Assembly: GCF_029504575.1 (NCBI RefSeq)
Contig: NZ_JAQFII010000001.1
Coordinates: forward strand, 3,975,001 to 4,039,000
From: Streptomyces sp. SPB162
Lineage (GTDB): Bacteria > Actinomycetota > Actinomycetes > Streptomycetales > Streptomycetaceae
DNA: 64,000 nt
Direction: 5' to 3'
A model generated the notes under the pieces. It was not told the DNA's origin, ran no database searches, and worked only from the letters and a program-made list of their open reading frames with translations. This document shows, piece by piece, positions 1 to 13,727 of this stretch (position 1 is its first letter; every line of letters begins with the position of its first letter). The position numbers and the translations under genes were made by a program.

Positions 1-774
1 ATCCGCGACGGCAAGGGCGACACCTTCCGCAAGCGGTACCGCGAGATGGACATCCTGCTGGTCGACGACATTCAGTTCCTCGCGAGCAAGGAGTCGACGC
101 AGGAGGAGTTCTTCCACACCTTCAACACCCTGCACAACGCGAACAAGCAGATCGTGCTCTCCTCCGACCGGCCGCCCAAGCAGCTGGTCACGCTGGAGGA
201 CCGGCTGCGCAACCGCTTCGAGTGGGGTCTGATCACGGACGTCCAGCCGCCCGAGCTGGAGACCCGGATCGCGATCCTGCGCAAGAAAGCGGTGCAGGAG
301 CAGCTCAACGCCCCGCCCGAGGTGCTGGAGTTCATCGCCTCGCGCATCTCGCGGAACATCCGCGAGCTGGAGGGCGCGCTGATCCGCGTCACCGCGTTCG
401 CGAGCCTGAACCGGCAGCCGGTCGACCTGCAGCTGACGGAGATCGTCCTCAAGGACCTGATCCCGGGCGGCGAGGACTCGGTGCCGGACATCACCGGGCC
501 CGCGATCATGGCGGAGACCGCGGCGTACTTCGGCCTCGCCGTGGACGACCTGTGCGGATCCTCGCGCAGCCGGGTGCTGGTCACCGCCCGTCAGATCGCC
601 ATGTACCTGTGCCGCGAGCTGACGGACCTGTCGTTGCCGAAGATCGGCGCGCTGTTCGGCGGCCGCGACCACACGACGGTGATGCACGCGGACCGGAAGA
701 TCCGGGCGCTGATGGCCGAGCGGCGGTCCATCTACAACCAGGTGACCGAACTGACGAACCGCATCAAGAGCTGA
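1..774 (+). CDS. dnaA: Chromosomal replication initiator protein DnaA (3' part, 5' end outside window)
   Basis: The frame is open from the first base and ends at TGA 772-774, so 257 C-terminal codons are visible. DnaA binds DnaA boxes at oriC and opens the duplex. Visible parts are the Walker B motif LLVDDIQF (codons 18-25), the rest of the AAA+ domain III with [10 protein letters not shown] and [10 protein letters not shown], and domain IV with the helix-turn-helix signature running from [10 protein letters not shown] to [15 protein letters not shown]. The P-loop and domains I-II lie upstream of the window. The gene is followed by a strong terminator and oriC, the usual actinobacterial arrangement. 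The ATG at 46 is an internal methionine, not the start. Confidence 0.98.
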   Translation: MRDGKGDTFRKRYREMDILLVDDIQFLASKESTQEEFFHTFNTLHNANKQIVLSSDRPPKQLVTLEDRLRNRFEWGLITDVQPPELETRIAILRKKAVQEQLNAPPEVLEFIASRISRNIRELEGALIRVTAFASLNRQPVDLQLTEIVLKDLIPGGEDSVPDITGPAIMAETAAYFGLAVDDLCGSSRSRVLVTARQIAMYLCRELTDLSLPKIGALFGGRDHTTVMHADRKIRALMAERRSIYNQVTELTNRIKS

Positions 775-786
775 CGGTCCGCAGTC

Positions 787-858
787 CCCGAACCGGCCCC
801 GAACCGGCCCTGGAGCGACGCTGAACCGCCCTGAGCCGCCCTGAGCCGCCCTGAGCCA
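787..858 (+). repeat. Short tandem repeats just after dnaA
   Basis: Two copies of an 11-base unit (ccccgaaccgg, from about 787) are followed by three to four copies of a 10-base unit (ctgagccgcc and close variants, 821-858). They lie between the dnaA stop codon and its terminator. No function can be assigned; they could be polymerase-slippage products in the dnaA 3' untranslated region. Confidence 0.6.
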
Positions 859-906
859 GTCGTGAATCCAGCCCTGAATCCGGTCCGAACGACGTCGAAA
901 ACACCG

Positions 907-943
907 AGCGCCCCGAGAGTCGAACTCCCGGGGCGCTTCTTTT
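907..943 (+). terminator. Rho-independent terminator of dnaA
   Basis: A 14-bp stem with one mismatch (907-920 with 924-937, loop cga) is followed directly by tcttttt. The hairpin plus T-run is a classical intrinsic terminator, and it separates dnaA transcription from oriC. Confidence 0.88.
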
Positions 944-1103
944 TGTTCGAATCCCGAGCCCTGACCGGGGCTTCTCCACAGGTGGGGCCCGAAACGGCCG
1001 TCCACACCCTGGGGACTGGGAAGTTGTCCCAACTCCCTCCACAGGCACGCCCGCTGCATACTCATCAGGCGAGGTCAGCAGCGTGTGGATTTGTGGGAAA
1101 CCA

Positions 1104-1124
1104 TTGTCCACACCCTGTGGACAA
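1104..1124. promoter_or_regulatory. Inverted pair of perfect DnaA boxes in oriC
   Basis: TTGTCCACA on the plus strand (1104-1112) and its exact complement TGTGGACAA (1116-1124) are separated by ccc. Together they form the strongest DnaA-binding site visible in oriC. A one-mismatch box follows at 1129-1137. Confidence 0.85.
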
Positions 1125-1652
1125 AAATTGTGGGCAACGGACGGTCCGGCAGTTGTCCACCGCCCGCCCACAGGCTGGAGAGGGTTGTGCACAGCTTCTC
1201 CACACGTTTGTCCACTGTTCGGCAACAAAATGGTGTCTGTCCCCGGGGAGAGTGAACCGCGTCACACCAGGGGGGTGGATTGGGCTGGGGAGAACCCGGG
1301 TATTTCTGGGGACAGTGCTGGGGAGAAGTGGGGGTCCCCTGTGTATGCGGTGTGCACAACTTCTGGCCGTCCACAGAAGCGGGTGGTTATGCACCGGCCC
1401 CGCCCACAGGCGCGGTGGATAAAAAACGTGCCCTGACCTGCGCAGGAACCACTTATCCACGGTATCCACAACACCTATTACTACGACTACACATAGATAA
1501 CGGGGAAACTGCTCGGAAGCATGGGGTGTGCACAACTCGGGCCGGAGCCGCCCGACACCTCCGTGCCCGGCTTGACCTCAACCCGCACCGACTGTCTGCG
1601 CCGGCTGTCAGACTGTTCACCGACAGCCAGCAACAAGCAGGAGGCGGTTCCG

Positions 1653-2783
1653 GTGAAGATCCGGGTGGAGCGCGACGTACTTGCCGAGGCAGTGGCTTGG
1701 GCAGCCCGCAGCCTTCCGGCCCGTCCCCCGGTGCCGGTCCTCGCCGGGCTGCTGCTGAAGGCGGAGGAGGGCAGGCTCAGCCTCTCCGGCTTCGACTACG
1801 AGGTCTCGGCCCGGGTCGCGGTCGACGCCGAGGTCGAGGAGGACGGCACGGTCCTCGTCTCCGGCCGGCTGCTCGCCGACATCACGCGGGCACTTCCCAA
1901 CAGGCCTGTGGAGATCTCCACCGAGGGCTCCCGGGTCACCGTGGTCTGCGGCAGCTCGCGATTCACCCTGCACACCCTGCCTGTGGAGGAGTACCCGGCG
2001 CTGCCCGCGATGCCGGTCGCGTCCGGCACGGTGCCCGGTGAGGTCTTCGCCGCCGCGGCCGCCCAGGTGGCCATCGCCGCCGGCCGCGACGACACCCTGC
2101 CGGTACTGACCGGCGTGCGGATCGAGATCGAGGGCGACACCGTCACCCTCGCCGCCACCGACCGCTACCGCTTCGCGGTCCGCGAGTTCATGTGGAAGCC
2201 CGAGCAGGCGGACATCTCCGCGGTCGCCCTGGTGCCCGCCAAGACTCTGCTGGACACCGCCAAGTCCCTGACCAGCGGAGACACCGTCTCCATCGCGCTG
2301 GCGGGCTCCGGCGCCGGTGAGGGCCTGATCGGTTTCGAGGGCGCCGGCCGCCGCACCACCACCCGGTTGCTCGAAGGCGACCTGCCGAAGTACCGCACGC
2401 TCTTCCCGACCGAGTTCGCCTCGGTCGCCGTCATCGAGACCGCGCCCTTCGTCGAGGCGGTCAAGCGTGTCGCGCTGGTCGCCGAGCGGAACACCCCGGT
2501 GCGGCTGAGTTTCGAGCAGGGCGTCCTCACCCTGGAAGCCGGCTCCAGCGACGACGCACAGGCTGTGGAGCGCGTCGACTCCAAGCTCGACGGCGACGAC
2601 ATCTCGATCGCCTTCAACCCGACGTTCCTGCTGGACGGGCTCAGCGCGATCGACTCGCCGGTCGCCCAGCTCTCCTTCACCACGTCCACCAAGCCCGCGC
2701 TGCTCAGCGGCCGCCCGGCCGTGGACGCGGAGGCGGACGACGCCTACAAGTACCTGATCATGCCGGTGCGCCTCTCCGGCTGA
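1653..2783 (+). CDS. dnaN: DNA polymerase III beta subunit (sliding clamp)
   Basis: The ring-shaped clamp tethers DNA polymerase III to DNA. The GTG at 1653 is chosen as start: it follows a purine-rich ribosome site (caggagg, about 1638) and gives a 376-residue protein opening VKIRVERDVLAEAV, the usual Streptomyces length. An upstream ATG (1521) would run through DnaA boxes of oriC. The body shows the three-domain clamp pattern, for example LPVLTGVRIEIEGDTVTLAATDR near the middle and the C-terminal end YKYLIMPVRL. It is first in a plus-strand run dnaN-gnd-recF-DUF721-gyrBA. Confidence 0.97.
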   Translation: MKIRVERDVLAEAVAWAARSLPARPPVPVLAGLLLKAEEGRLSLSGFDYEVSARVAVDAEVEEDGTVLVSGRLLADITRALPNRPVEISTEGSRVTVVCGSSRFTLHTLPVEEYPALPAMPVASGTVPGEVFAAAAAQVAIAAGRDDTLPVLTGVRIEIEGDTVTLAATDRYRFAVREFMWKPEQADISAVALVPAKTLLDTAKSLTSGDTVSIALAGSGAGEGLIGFEGAGRRTTTRLLEGDLPKYRTLFPTEFASVAVIETAPFVEAVKRVALVAERNTPVRLSFEQGVLTLEAGSSDDAQAVERVDSKLDGDDISIAFNPTFLLDGLSAIDSPVAQLSFTTSTKPALLSGRPAVDAEADDAYKYLIMPVRLSG

Positions 2784-2869
2784 CCGCCGGGCGTCTCCGG
2801 CTGCGCCGGTCGCGCGGGGCCGTCGTAGGCTCGGTCTAGGTCAGGCACGCTTCGAACGAAGGATCTGCG

Positions 2870-3748
2870 ATGGAGCTCGGTCTCATCGGTCTCGGCAAGA
2901 TGGGCGGCAACATGCGCGAGCGCATCCGCCGCGCGGGCCACACCGTCATCGGCTACGACCGGAACCCGGACGTAGCCGATGTCCACAGCCTCAAGGAGCT
3001 TGTGGACAGCCTCAAGGGTCCGCGGGTCGTGTGGGTGATGGTCCCGTCCGGCGCTGCCACCCAGTCGACCATCGACGAGCTCGGCGGCCTGCTCTCCCCC
3101 GGTGACATCGTCGTGGACGGCGGGAACTCCCGCTGGACCGACGACGAGAAGCACGGCGAGGAGCTGAAGGCCAAGGGCATCGGCTTCGTCGACTGCGGCG
3201 TCTCCGGCGGCGTCTGGGGCCTGGAGAACGGCTACGCGCTGATGTACGGCGGCTCCGCGGAGGACGTCGCCAAGGTGCAGCCGGTCTTCGACGCGCTCAA
3301 GCCGGAGGGCGAGTTCGGCTCGGTCCACGCGGGCAAGATCGGCGCCGGCCACTTCGCCAAGATGGTCCACAACGGCATCGAGTACGCCATGATGCAGGCC
3401 TATGCCGAGGGCTGGGAGCTGCTGGAGGCGGTGGACTCGGTCACCGACGTCCGCGAGGTCTTCCGCTCCTGGCAGGAGGGCACCGTCATCCGCTCCTGGC
3501 TGCTCGACCTGGCGGTCAACGCGCTGGACGACGACGAGCACCTGGAGAAGCTGCGCGGCTTCGCGCAGGACTCGGGCGAGGGCCGCTGGACGGTGGAGGC
3601 CGCGATCGACAACGCGGTGCCGCTGCCGGCGATCACCGCGTCGCTGTTCGCCCGTTTCGCGTCCCGTCAGGACGACTCCCCGCAGATGAAGATGATCGCC
3701 GCGCTGCGCAACCAGTTCGGCGGCCACGCGGTCGAGAACAAGAAGTAG
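2870..3748 (+). CDS. gnd: 6-phosphogluconate dehydrogenase, short decarboxylating type
   Basis: The enzyme oxidatively decarboxylates 6-phosphogluconate to ribulose 5-phosphate in the pentose phosphate pathway. The N-terminus [12 protein letters not shown] is the Rossmann dinucleotide-binding turn. Family motifs [22 protein letters not shown] and the catalytic segment [18 protein letters not shown] follow. At 292 residues it belongs to the short YqeC/GndA-like class rather than the roughly 470-residue classical enzyme; this class is often NAD-dependent, but cofactor preference is inferred. The start has gaaggat about 8 bases upstream. Its place between dnaN and recF is typical of Streptomyces. 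Confidence 0.95.
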   Translation: MELGLIGLGKMGGNMRERIRRAGHTVIGYDRNPDVADVHSLKELVDSLKGPRVVWVMVPSGAATQSTIDELGGLLSPGDIVVDGGNSRWTDDEKHGEELKAKGIGFVDCGVSGGVWGLENGYALMYGGSAEDVAKVQPVFDALKPEGEFGSVHAGKIGAGHFAKMVHNGIEYAMMQAYAEGWELLEAVDSVTDVREVFRSWQEGTVIRSWLLDLAVNALDDDEHLEKLRGFAQDSGEGRWTVEAAIDNAVPLPAITASLFARFASRQDDSPQMKMIAALRNQFGGHAVENKK

Positions 3749-3776
3749 TCATCACCGGGGAGGCCGGCGCACAGCC

Positions 3777-4910
3777 ATGCACGTAGCGCACCTGTCGCTA
3801 GCCGACTTCCGCTCCTACGCCCGGGTCGAGGTACCGCTCGACCCGGGCGTCACCGCTTTCGTGGGCCCCAACGGGCAGGGCAAGACCAACCTCGTCGAGG
3901 CGGTCGGGTACCTGGCCACGCTGGGCAGCCACCGGGTGGCCTCCGACGCGCCGCTGGTGCGCTCGGGGGCGGAGCGTGCGGTGGTCAGGGCCCAGGTGGT
4001 GCAGGGCGACCGCCAGCAGCTCGTCGAGCTGGAGATCAATCCGGGCCGGGCGAACCGGGCCAGGATCAACCGTTCGAACCAGGTCCGGCCGCGCGACGTA
4101 CTGGGAATCCTGCGGTCCGTGCTGTTCGCCCCCGAGGACCTCGCCCTGGTGAAGGGCGACCCCGGTGAGCGCCGCCGTTTCCTCGACGAGCTGCTCACCA
4201 CCCGCACCCCCCGCCTGGCGGGTACCCGATCGGACTACGAGCGGGTGCTGAAACAGCGCAACACGCTGCTGAAGAGCGCGGCGATGGCCCGCAGGCACGG
4301 CGGCAAGGGCGGCGACCTGTCGACCCTGGACGTCTGGGACCAGCACCTGGCGGGTGTCGGCGCGGAGCTGCTCGCGCAGCGGCTGGACCTGACGGCCGCG
4401 CTGCAGCCGCTGGCGGACAAGGCGTACGAGCAGCTGGCTCCCGGGGGCGGCCCCGTCGCCCTGGAGTACCGCAGTTCGATCGGCGAACGGCTCGCCGGAG
4501 CGAGCGGCCGCGAAGAGCTGTCCGGGCTGCTGCTGGAGGCGCTGGGCGAGTCCCGCAAGCAGGAGATCGAACGGGGTGTGACGCTCGTCGGTCCGCACCG
4601 GGACGACCTGCTGCTGAATCTGGGCCGGCTGCCGGCGAAGGGGTACGCGAGCCACGGCGAGTCCTGGTCGTACGCGCTGGCGCTGCGCCTGGCGTCGTAC
4701 GAGCTGTTGAGCGCGGACGGCAGGGAGCCGGTGCTGATCCTGGACGACGTCTTCGCGGAGCTCGACGCCAAGCGCCGCCGTCGGCTGGCCGAGCTGGTGG
4801 CGCCGGGCGAGCAGGTGCTGGTCACGGCGGCTGTGGAGGACGATGTGCCGGATCTGCTGGCCGGGGCGCGGTTCGCCGTCGAGCAGGGCGCCGCGGAGCG
4901 TGTGTCATGA
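3777..4910 (+). CDS. recF: DNA replication and repair protein RecF
   Basis: RecF is an SMC-like ATPase that helps load RecA at single-strand gaps. The 377-residue protein has the Walker A motif [13 protein letters not shown] at about residues 29-41. Near the C-terminus are the signature region ([14 protein letters not shown]) and the Walker B/D-loop [18 protein letters not shown]. The ATG at 3777 is preceded by ggggagg. The stop codon overlaps the ATG of the next gene (ATGA), suggesting translational coupling. Confidence 0.97.
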   Translation: MHVAHLSLADFRSYARVEVPLDPGVTAFVGPNGQGKTNLVEAVGYLATLGSHRVASDAPLVRSGAERAVVRAQVVQGDRQQLVELEINPGRANRARINRSNQVRPRDVLGILRSVLFAPEDLALVKGDPGERRRFLDELLTTRTPRLAGTRSDYERVLKQRNTLLKSAAMARRHGGKGGDLSTLDVWDQHLAGVGAELLAQRLDLTAALQPLADKAYEQLAPGGGPVALEYRSSIGERLAGASGREELSGLLLEALGESRKQEIERGVTLVGPHRDDLLLNLGRLPAKGYASHGESWSYALALRLASYELLSADGREPVLILDDVFAELDAKRRRRLAELVAPGEQVLVTAAVEDDVPDLLAGARFAVEQGAAERVS

Positions 4911-5545
4911 GCGGGCAGCTGCCGGGCGGCCGGGGGGCGGGAAAGCCGGCCGCCTCGAAAACGTCGGGAGCGGTGCCGACCTCCCGGTCGTCGGACGCGT
5001 TGCCCGCCCCGGGGACCACAGGTGCGGGCGCCGCGGCGCCGGGGGACGGCCTGTCGGGCGTCGACCTGGCGCGGGTCGCGCTGCGCGCGGCCAAGGAGCA
5101 GGCGCGGGCGCGGGGTGCCGCGACGCAGCAGAAGAAGCAGGCGCGCCGCGGAGGCCTGCGCAGTGGTGCGCGCGCCGACGGCCGCGATCCGCTGCCGCTG
5201 GGTGCCGCGATCAGCCGGTTGATCACCGAGCGCGGCTGGGAGGCGCCGGCCGCGGTGGGCGGTGTCATGGGCCGCTGGCCGCAGATCGTGGGCGAGGACG
5301 TGGCGCAGCACTGCGAGCCGGCCAAGTACGACGAGGAGGAGTGCGTCCTGACGGTGCAGTGCGACTCCACGGCGTGGGCGACGCAGCTGCGGCTGCTGGC
5401 TCCGACGCTGGTGGCGCGGCTGAACAGCGATCTGGGCCACGGCACGGTGAAGTTGATCAAGGTGTTGGGGCCGATGGGGCCGCCGCGTACGTACGGCCGG
5501 CTGCGTGCGCCGGGCAGCAAGGGCCCGGGCGACACATACGGGTGA
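4907..5545 (+). CDS. DUF721 (DciA-like) protein
   Basis: A 212-residue protein with a low-complexity, Ala/Gly-rich N-terminal half containing a basic, glutamine-rich patch ([20 protein letters not shown]). The C-terminal domain from about residue 100 ([24 protein letters not shown], then [26 protein letters not shown]) matches the DUF721 family. Some DUF721 members (DciA) load or regulate the replicative helicase DnaB, which would fit a gene overlapping recF by 4 bases in the replication block. That role is family inference and is not shown by the sequence. Confidence 0.9.
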   Translation: MSGQLPGGRGAGKPAASKTSGAVPTSRSSDALPAPGTTGAGAAAPGDGLSGVDLARVALRAAKEQARARGAATQQKKQARRGGLRSGARADGRDPLPLGAAISRLITERGWEAPAAVGGVMGRWPQIVGEDVAQHCEPAKYDEEECVLTVQCDSTAWATQLRLLAPTLVARLNSDLGHGTVKLIKVLGPMGPPRTYGRLRAPGSKGPGDTYG

Positions 5546-7836
<2,291 letters not shown>

Positions 7837-7877
7837 GTCGGCCCCACCGCCGCCGCCCGAAAGGACTTTGACCAGCA

Positions 7878-10463
<2,586 letters not shown>

Positions 10464-10465
10464 CC

Positions 10466-11174
10466 GTGAGTGGAGTCACGGGCGCCGCTGCCGGCGGGAC
10501 GACAGGTCCGGACCGGCCGCAGGCGGCCACCCAGGCCGGTGCCGGCGGCGATGCCCCTGGCTCCCCCACGAGCAACGGCCCGCAGCAGGGGGGATCCACC
10601 GTGACCGACACCCGTCCGCCGCATCGCGCGGGCCCGCTTCAAACCTATGGCGCGGGGGTTCCGGGCGCACCGGAGCAGCCGCCGCACCAGCCCGCGCAGG
10701 CCTATCAGCCGCCGCCGGCCGCCCAGGGGGCCGGTGCGGGGGCGCCGGCCGCCGCGGGAGTCCGCAGGCCGCGTCCTGCCGCCCGTACCGTGCCGCGGAC
10801 GCGCAAGGGCGCGGCTGCGGGTGGCCAGGGCCGACCCGTGGTCGGTGATGAAGGTCAGCTTCCTGCTCTCCATCGCGCTGGGCGTGTGCACGATCGTGGC
10901 GGTGGCGGTGCTGTGGATGGTGCTGGACGCGATCGGCGTCTTCAGCACGGTCGGCAGCACGATCAGCGACGCGACGACGGCGGAGGGCGGCAGCAGCGGC
11001 GGTTTCGACCTGGTGTCCTTCCTGTCGCTCTCCCGCGTCCTGGTCATCACCACGGTCATCGCGGTGATCGACGTGGTCCTCGCGACCGCGCTGGCCACCC
11101 TCGGCGCCTTCATCTACAACATGTCCGCGGGCTTCGTCGGCGGCGTCGAGCTGACGCTCGCGGAGGACGAGTAA
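10466..11174 (+). pseudogene. DUF3566 membrane protein gene with apparent +1 frameshift
   Basis: The GTG at 10466 lies 2 bases after gyrA. The N-terminal, Pro/Ala/Gly-rich half reads in one frame as far as TVPRTRK (codons ending near 10806). The conserved DUF3566 domain (ARLRVARADPWSVMKVSFLL to the end GGVELTLAEDE) continues in the next frame, with two membrane helices. Removing one G from the run at 10807-10809 joins the two halves into a normal protein of about 235 residues. This gene sits after gyrA in many actinomycetes, so a sequencing insertion is more likely than true loss. Function unknown; related proteins are linked to the cell-division region. Confidence 0.82.
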
Positions 11175-11194
11175 CCGGGCGCCGGATACCGATT

Positions 11195-11223
11195 TTGGGA
11201 CATGGCCTGTGGTGCGCTAATCT
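11195..11223 (+). promoter_or_regulatory. Promoter of tRNA-Ile
   Basis: A -35-like TTGGGA (11195-11200) and a -10 TAATCT (11218-11223) are spaced by 17 bases. The tRNA starts 14 bases after the -10. The same -10 hexamer precedes tRNA-Leu at 38486. Confidence 0.65.
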
Positions 11224-11236
11224 TTCGTTGCAGCGC

Positions 11237-11310
11237 GGGCCTATAGCTCAGACGGTTAGAGCGCTTCCCTGATAAGGAAGAGGCCACAGGTTCAAGTCCT
11301 GTTAGGCCCA
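11237..11310 (+). tRNA. tRNA-Ile (anticodon GAT)
   Basis: A 74-base cloverleaf. The acceptor stem GGGCCTA pairs with TAGGCCC; the D-arm contains AGCTCAGACGGTTAGAGC; the anticodon arm is CTTCC-CTGATAA-GGAAG; the T-arm contains GGTTCAAGTCC. The 3' CCA is only partly encoded (A then CC from the following bases). tRNA-Ile after gyrA is a conserved Streptomyces feature. Confidence 0.97.
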
Positions 11311-11318
11311 CCGCGTTG

Positions 11319-11354
11319 AACGGCCCGTACGGATCCTGATCCGTACGGGCCGTT
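11319..11354 (+). terminator. Terminator after tRNA-Ile
   Basis: A near-perfect inverted repeat of about 17 bp (aacggcccgtacggatc and its complement, 2-base loop) sits 8 bases after the tRNA and is followed by ttt. Confidence 0.85.
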
Positions 11355-11510
11355 TGCTGTTTCCGTGGGTTTCGGGCTCGGCGGGAGGCTGCCGGCGGGT
11401 GCCACCGGGTGCGGAAATCGGAGCGGGTGCAGGTCACCGTTCGGTATCGGTCGGTGTGTATAGTCGGGCGCGTCAGGGCTCTCCCAATCCAAGAAGGACG
11501 AGGTCGCGCG

Positions 11511-11651
11511 GTGAAGAAGTTTCTCCTGGTGGCACTGGCCGCCGTCGGCGGGCTCCTCGTGTACCGCCAGATCCAGGCGGACCGCGCCGAGCAGGATCTG
11601 TGGACGGAAGCGACCGACTCCGTACCGGCAGGTTCCGGCGCGAGCGTCTGA
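11511..11651 (+). CDS. DLW-39 family small protein
   Basis: A 46-residue protein starting at GTG 11511 with aaggacgag upstream. It has one N-terminal hydrophobic segment (KKFLLVALAAVGGLLVYR) followed by QIQADRAEQDLWTEATDSV, which carries the DLW motif that names the family. These micro-proteins sit next to tRNA-Ile near the Streptomyces origin; their role is unknown. An in-frame ATG-like start farther upstream (11409) would add residues without family similarity. Confidence 0.88.
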   Translation: MKKFLLVALAAVGGLLVYRQIQADRAEQDLWTEATDSVPAGSGASV

Positions 11652-11667
11652 GACGCCGAAGTGCTCT

Positions 11668-11699
11668 GAGGCCCCGATCGCTTGTGCGGTCGGGGCCTC
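11668..11699 (+). terminator. Terminator after the DLW-39 gene
   Basis: The 10-bp inverted repeat GAGGCCCCGA (11668-11677) and its complement (11690-11699) have a 12-base loop, 16 bases after the DLW-39 stop codon. There is no long T-run, as is usual in streptomycetes. Confidence 0.75.
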
Positions 11700-11801
11700 T
11701 CGCTGTTGCGGGACCGTGACGGGAAACGCCTTGAGTTTGCTCACGCAAATCAATACCTTCGCGGTAGCAAACAGAGACGGCCGGTCGAGGGGGAGCACAG
11801 C

Positions 11802-13727
11802 ATGCAACGACCACAGTGGCGCGCGGCTGTCGGGGCGGTGGGCGGCGGAGTGCTGCTCACGGCCCTCGCGGCGCTCGGTGGGCCGGCGGCCGCGCGGGCG
11901 GCGGAACCGGCCGCGGACGACAGCCTGATCATGGTGCTGGACTCGTCCGGATCGATGGCGGGGCCCGACGGTTCGGGCAGCACCCGGATCGAGTCGGCCC
12001 GCAAGGCCGTCAGCACGGTCGTGGAGACCCTGCCGGACGGCCACCGGACCGGACTGCGGGTCTACGGCGCGGGCAAGCCGCACGGCTGCGACGACACCCA
12101 GCTCTCCCAGGCCGTCGTGCCGCTGGACCGGGACGCGATGAAACGGGCTGTGGCGGCCGTCCAGCCCAAGGGGGACACCCCGACCGCCCTGGCGCTGACC
12201 CGGGCCGCGGGCGACCTGCCCAAGGGCGGCCGGCGCACGATCCTGCTGATCTCCGACGGCGAGTCCAACTGCGGGGCGCCCAAGCCCTGCGAGGTGGCGG
12301 CCCAGCTGGCCGGGGACGGGATCGGGCTCCGGATCGACACCGTCGGCTTCCAGGTCAAGGGCGCCGCCCGCGAGGAACTGGAGTGCGTCGCCCGAGCCGG
12401 ACACGGCGCGTACTACGACGCCCCCGACGCGGCGGCGCTCGCCCGGCAGCTGGTGCGCGCCTCGCAGCTCAGCGCCGACGGGTACCGCTTCGAGGGCACC
12501 CGCATCACGGGCGGCCCGACGGCGGCGCGGGCGGCCGGCATCGCGCCGGGGCAGTACCTGGACACCATCGGGTCCGGTGAGACCCGCTGGTACGCGGCCG
12601 GTCTGGACGCCACCTCGACCGCGGACCTCGCGGTGACCGCCGTTCCGCAGCCGGGCGTGAAGGTCGGATACGGCGACGGCATCGAGCTGAAGGCGGTGTC
12701 GGGCGGCCAGTACGCGTTCACCTGCGACACCGGCTCCGCGCACTTCGGGCAGGACGAGGGCGCGATGATCGTCAGTGCGGCGGTGAGCCGGGTGCCCACC
12801 GCCAAGGGCGACGGGAGCTGCGACAAAGCCGGCCGGTACCTGCTGTCGGTGCACCGCACGAGCGCGCCGGGCTCCGACCAGGGCCGGTGGCCCGTCGAGC
12901 TCCGGTACGGGAGCGAGCCGGCGCTCAAGGCGGGCACCACGCCCGCGGCCGCCGAGACCGCTTACGGCGACAAGCCCGCGCCGCTCGCCGGCGACCCGCG
13001 CGACATCACGGGCGGCACCGGCTTCAACGACGCGACCGCCCTCACCAAGGGCGTCTGGCGCGACAAGCTGCTGCCCGCGCAGACCCGTTTCTACAAGGTG
13101 CGGCTGGGCTGGGGACAACAGCTCGGCTACACGGCCGAGTTCGCCAACGAACCGGTGCTCGACGACGCGTCCGCGGCCTCGGTCTGGAGCTTCGTCGAGA
13201 CGGGGACGTACGGGCCCGGCCGGCAGCCGGTGCGGGACGCCTCCGGCGGCGACGACCACCGCAGCTATACCGGGAAGCCCCTGTCCGTGGGGCTCGGCAC
13301 GGTGCCGGTGACCTGGACCAACCGCTGGGTCCTCGGCGGCTCGGCCCCCGCGGTGCACAGCGCGGGGGACTACTACATCGCCGTGTCGCTCGGCCCGAGG
13401 GCCGCGCGGCTGGCGAAGAACGCGGCGGTCGGCGTCGTCCTGCGGGTCAACGTGACGGGGGACGAACTGGCCGGGCCGCAGTACCAGGCGCCGGCCCTGG
13501 CCAAGGGGCAGGCCAGGAACGACGGCGGCGACAACGGCGGGCAGGACGACGGCAAAGCCGGTGACAAGGGCGGCGATTCGGCCGCCGGCCGCGACAGCGG
13601 CGGCTCGAACGGGGGAGGATTCATGACCGGCAAGGACATGATCGCGGCAGGAGCGGGCGGGGCGGTCGCGCTCGCGGCCGTCGGCGGGGTGGCGCTCGTG
13701 CGCCGGACGAAGAGGGGCGGGGCGTGA
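11802..13727 (+). CDS. Secreted, membrane-anchored VWA-domain protein
   Basis: A 641-residue protein starting at ATG 11802 (ribosome site gaggggga). Residues 1-35 form a signal peptide ending near AAARAAEPA. A von Willebrand factor A domain follows (about 40-215) with the MIDAS motif VLDSSGSMAG and the downstream LLISDGESNCG. Next come two beta-rich modules (about 230-420 and 430-590), and the tail is a Gly/Asp-rich linker, a membrane helix (MIAAGAGGAVALAAVGGVAL) and the basic stop-transfer RRTKRGG. It presumably displays a metal-dependent adhesion or binding domain outside the membrane. The next gene overlaps its stop codon and encodes a paralogue of the non-VWA part. Confidence 0.88.
   Translation: MQRPQWRAAVGAVGGGVLLTALAALGGPAAARAAEPAADDSLIMVLDSSGSMAGPDGSGSTRIESARKAVSTVVETLPDGHRTGLRVYGAGKPHGCDDTQLSQAVVPLDRDAMKRAVAAVQPKGDTPTALALTRAAGDLPKGGRRTILLISDGESNCGAPKPCEVAAQLAGDGIGLRIDTVGFQVKGAAREELECVARAGHGAYYDAPDAAALARQLVRASQLSADGYRFEGTRITGGPTAARAAGIAPGQYLDTIGSGETRWYAAGLDATSTADLAVTAVPQPGVKVGYGDGIELKAVSGGQYAFTCDTGSAHFGQDEGAMIVSAAVSRVPTAKGDGSCDKAGRYLLSVHRTSAPGSDQGRWPVELRYGSEPALKAGTTPAAAETAYGDKPAPLAGDPRDITGGTGFNDATALTKGVWRDKLLPAQTRFYKVRLGWGQQLGYTAEFANEPVLDDASAASVWSFVETGTYGPGRQPVRDASGGDDHRSYTGKPLSVGLGTVPVTWTNRWVLGGSAPAVHSAGDYYIAVSLGPRAARLAKNAAVGVVLRVNVTGDELAGPQYQAPALAKGQARNDGGDNGGQDDGKAGDKGGDSAAGRDSGGSNGGGFMTGKDMIAAGAGGAVALAAVGGVALVRRTKRGGA

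Larger units (their letters stand above)
775..1652. other. oriC: Chromosomal replication origin oriC
   Basis: This 878-base non-coding stretch between dnaA and dnaN is full of DnaA-box-like 9-mers (Streptomyces consensus TTGTCCACA). Perfect boxes are at 1104-1112 (plus) and 1116-1124 (minus), facing each other 3 bases apart. One-mismatch boxes include 972-980, 1129-1137, 1153-1161, 1185-1193, 1196-1204, 1208-1216, 1351-1359, 1414-1422, 1453-1461, 1462-1470 and 1527-1535. Two boxy clusters (972-1216 and 1351-1535) are separated by a G-rich spacer (about 1260-1350). The relatively AT-rich stretch at about 1417-1510 is the best candidate for the unwinding element. Open frames crossing this region are spurious. 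Confidence 0.95.

Noticed and set aside
1065..2041. Several frames over oriC and the start of dnaN
   Set aside because: They cross DnaA boxes and lack ribosome sites; dnaN starts at GTG 1653.
2980..3008. Inverted TGTCCACA/TGTGGACA pair inside gnd, resembling DnaA boxes
   Set aside because: It lies within conserved coding sequence, each 9-mer has one mismatch, and there is no clustering beyond the two.
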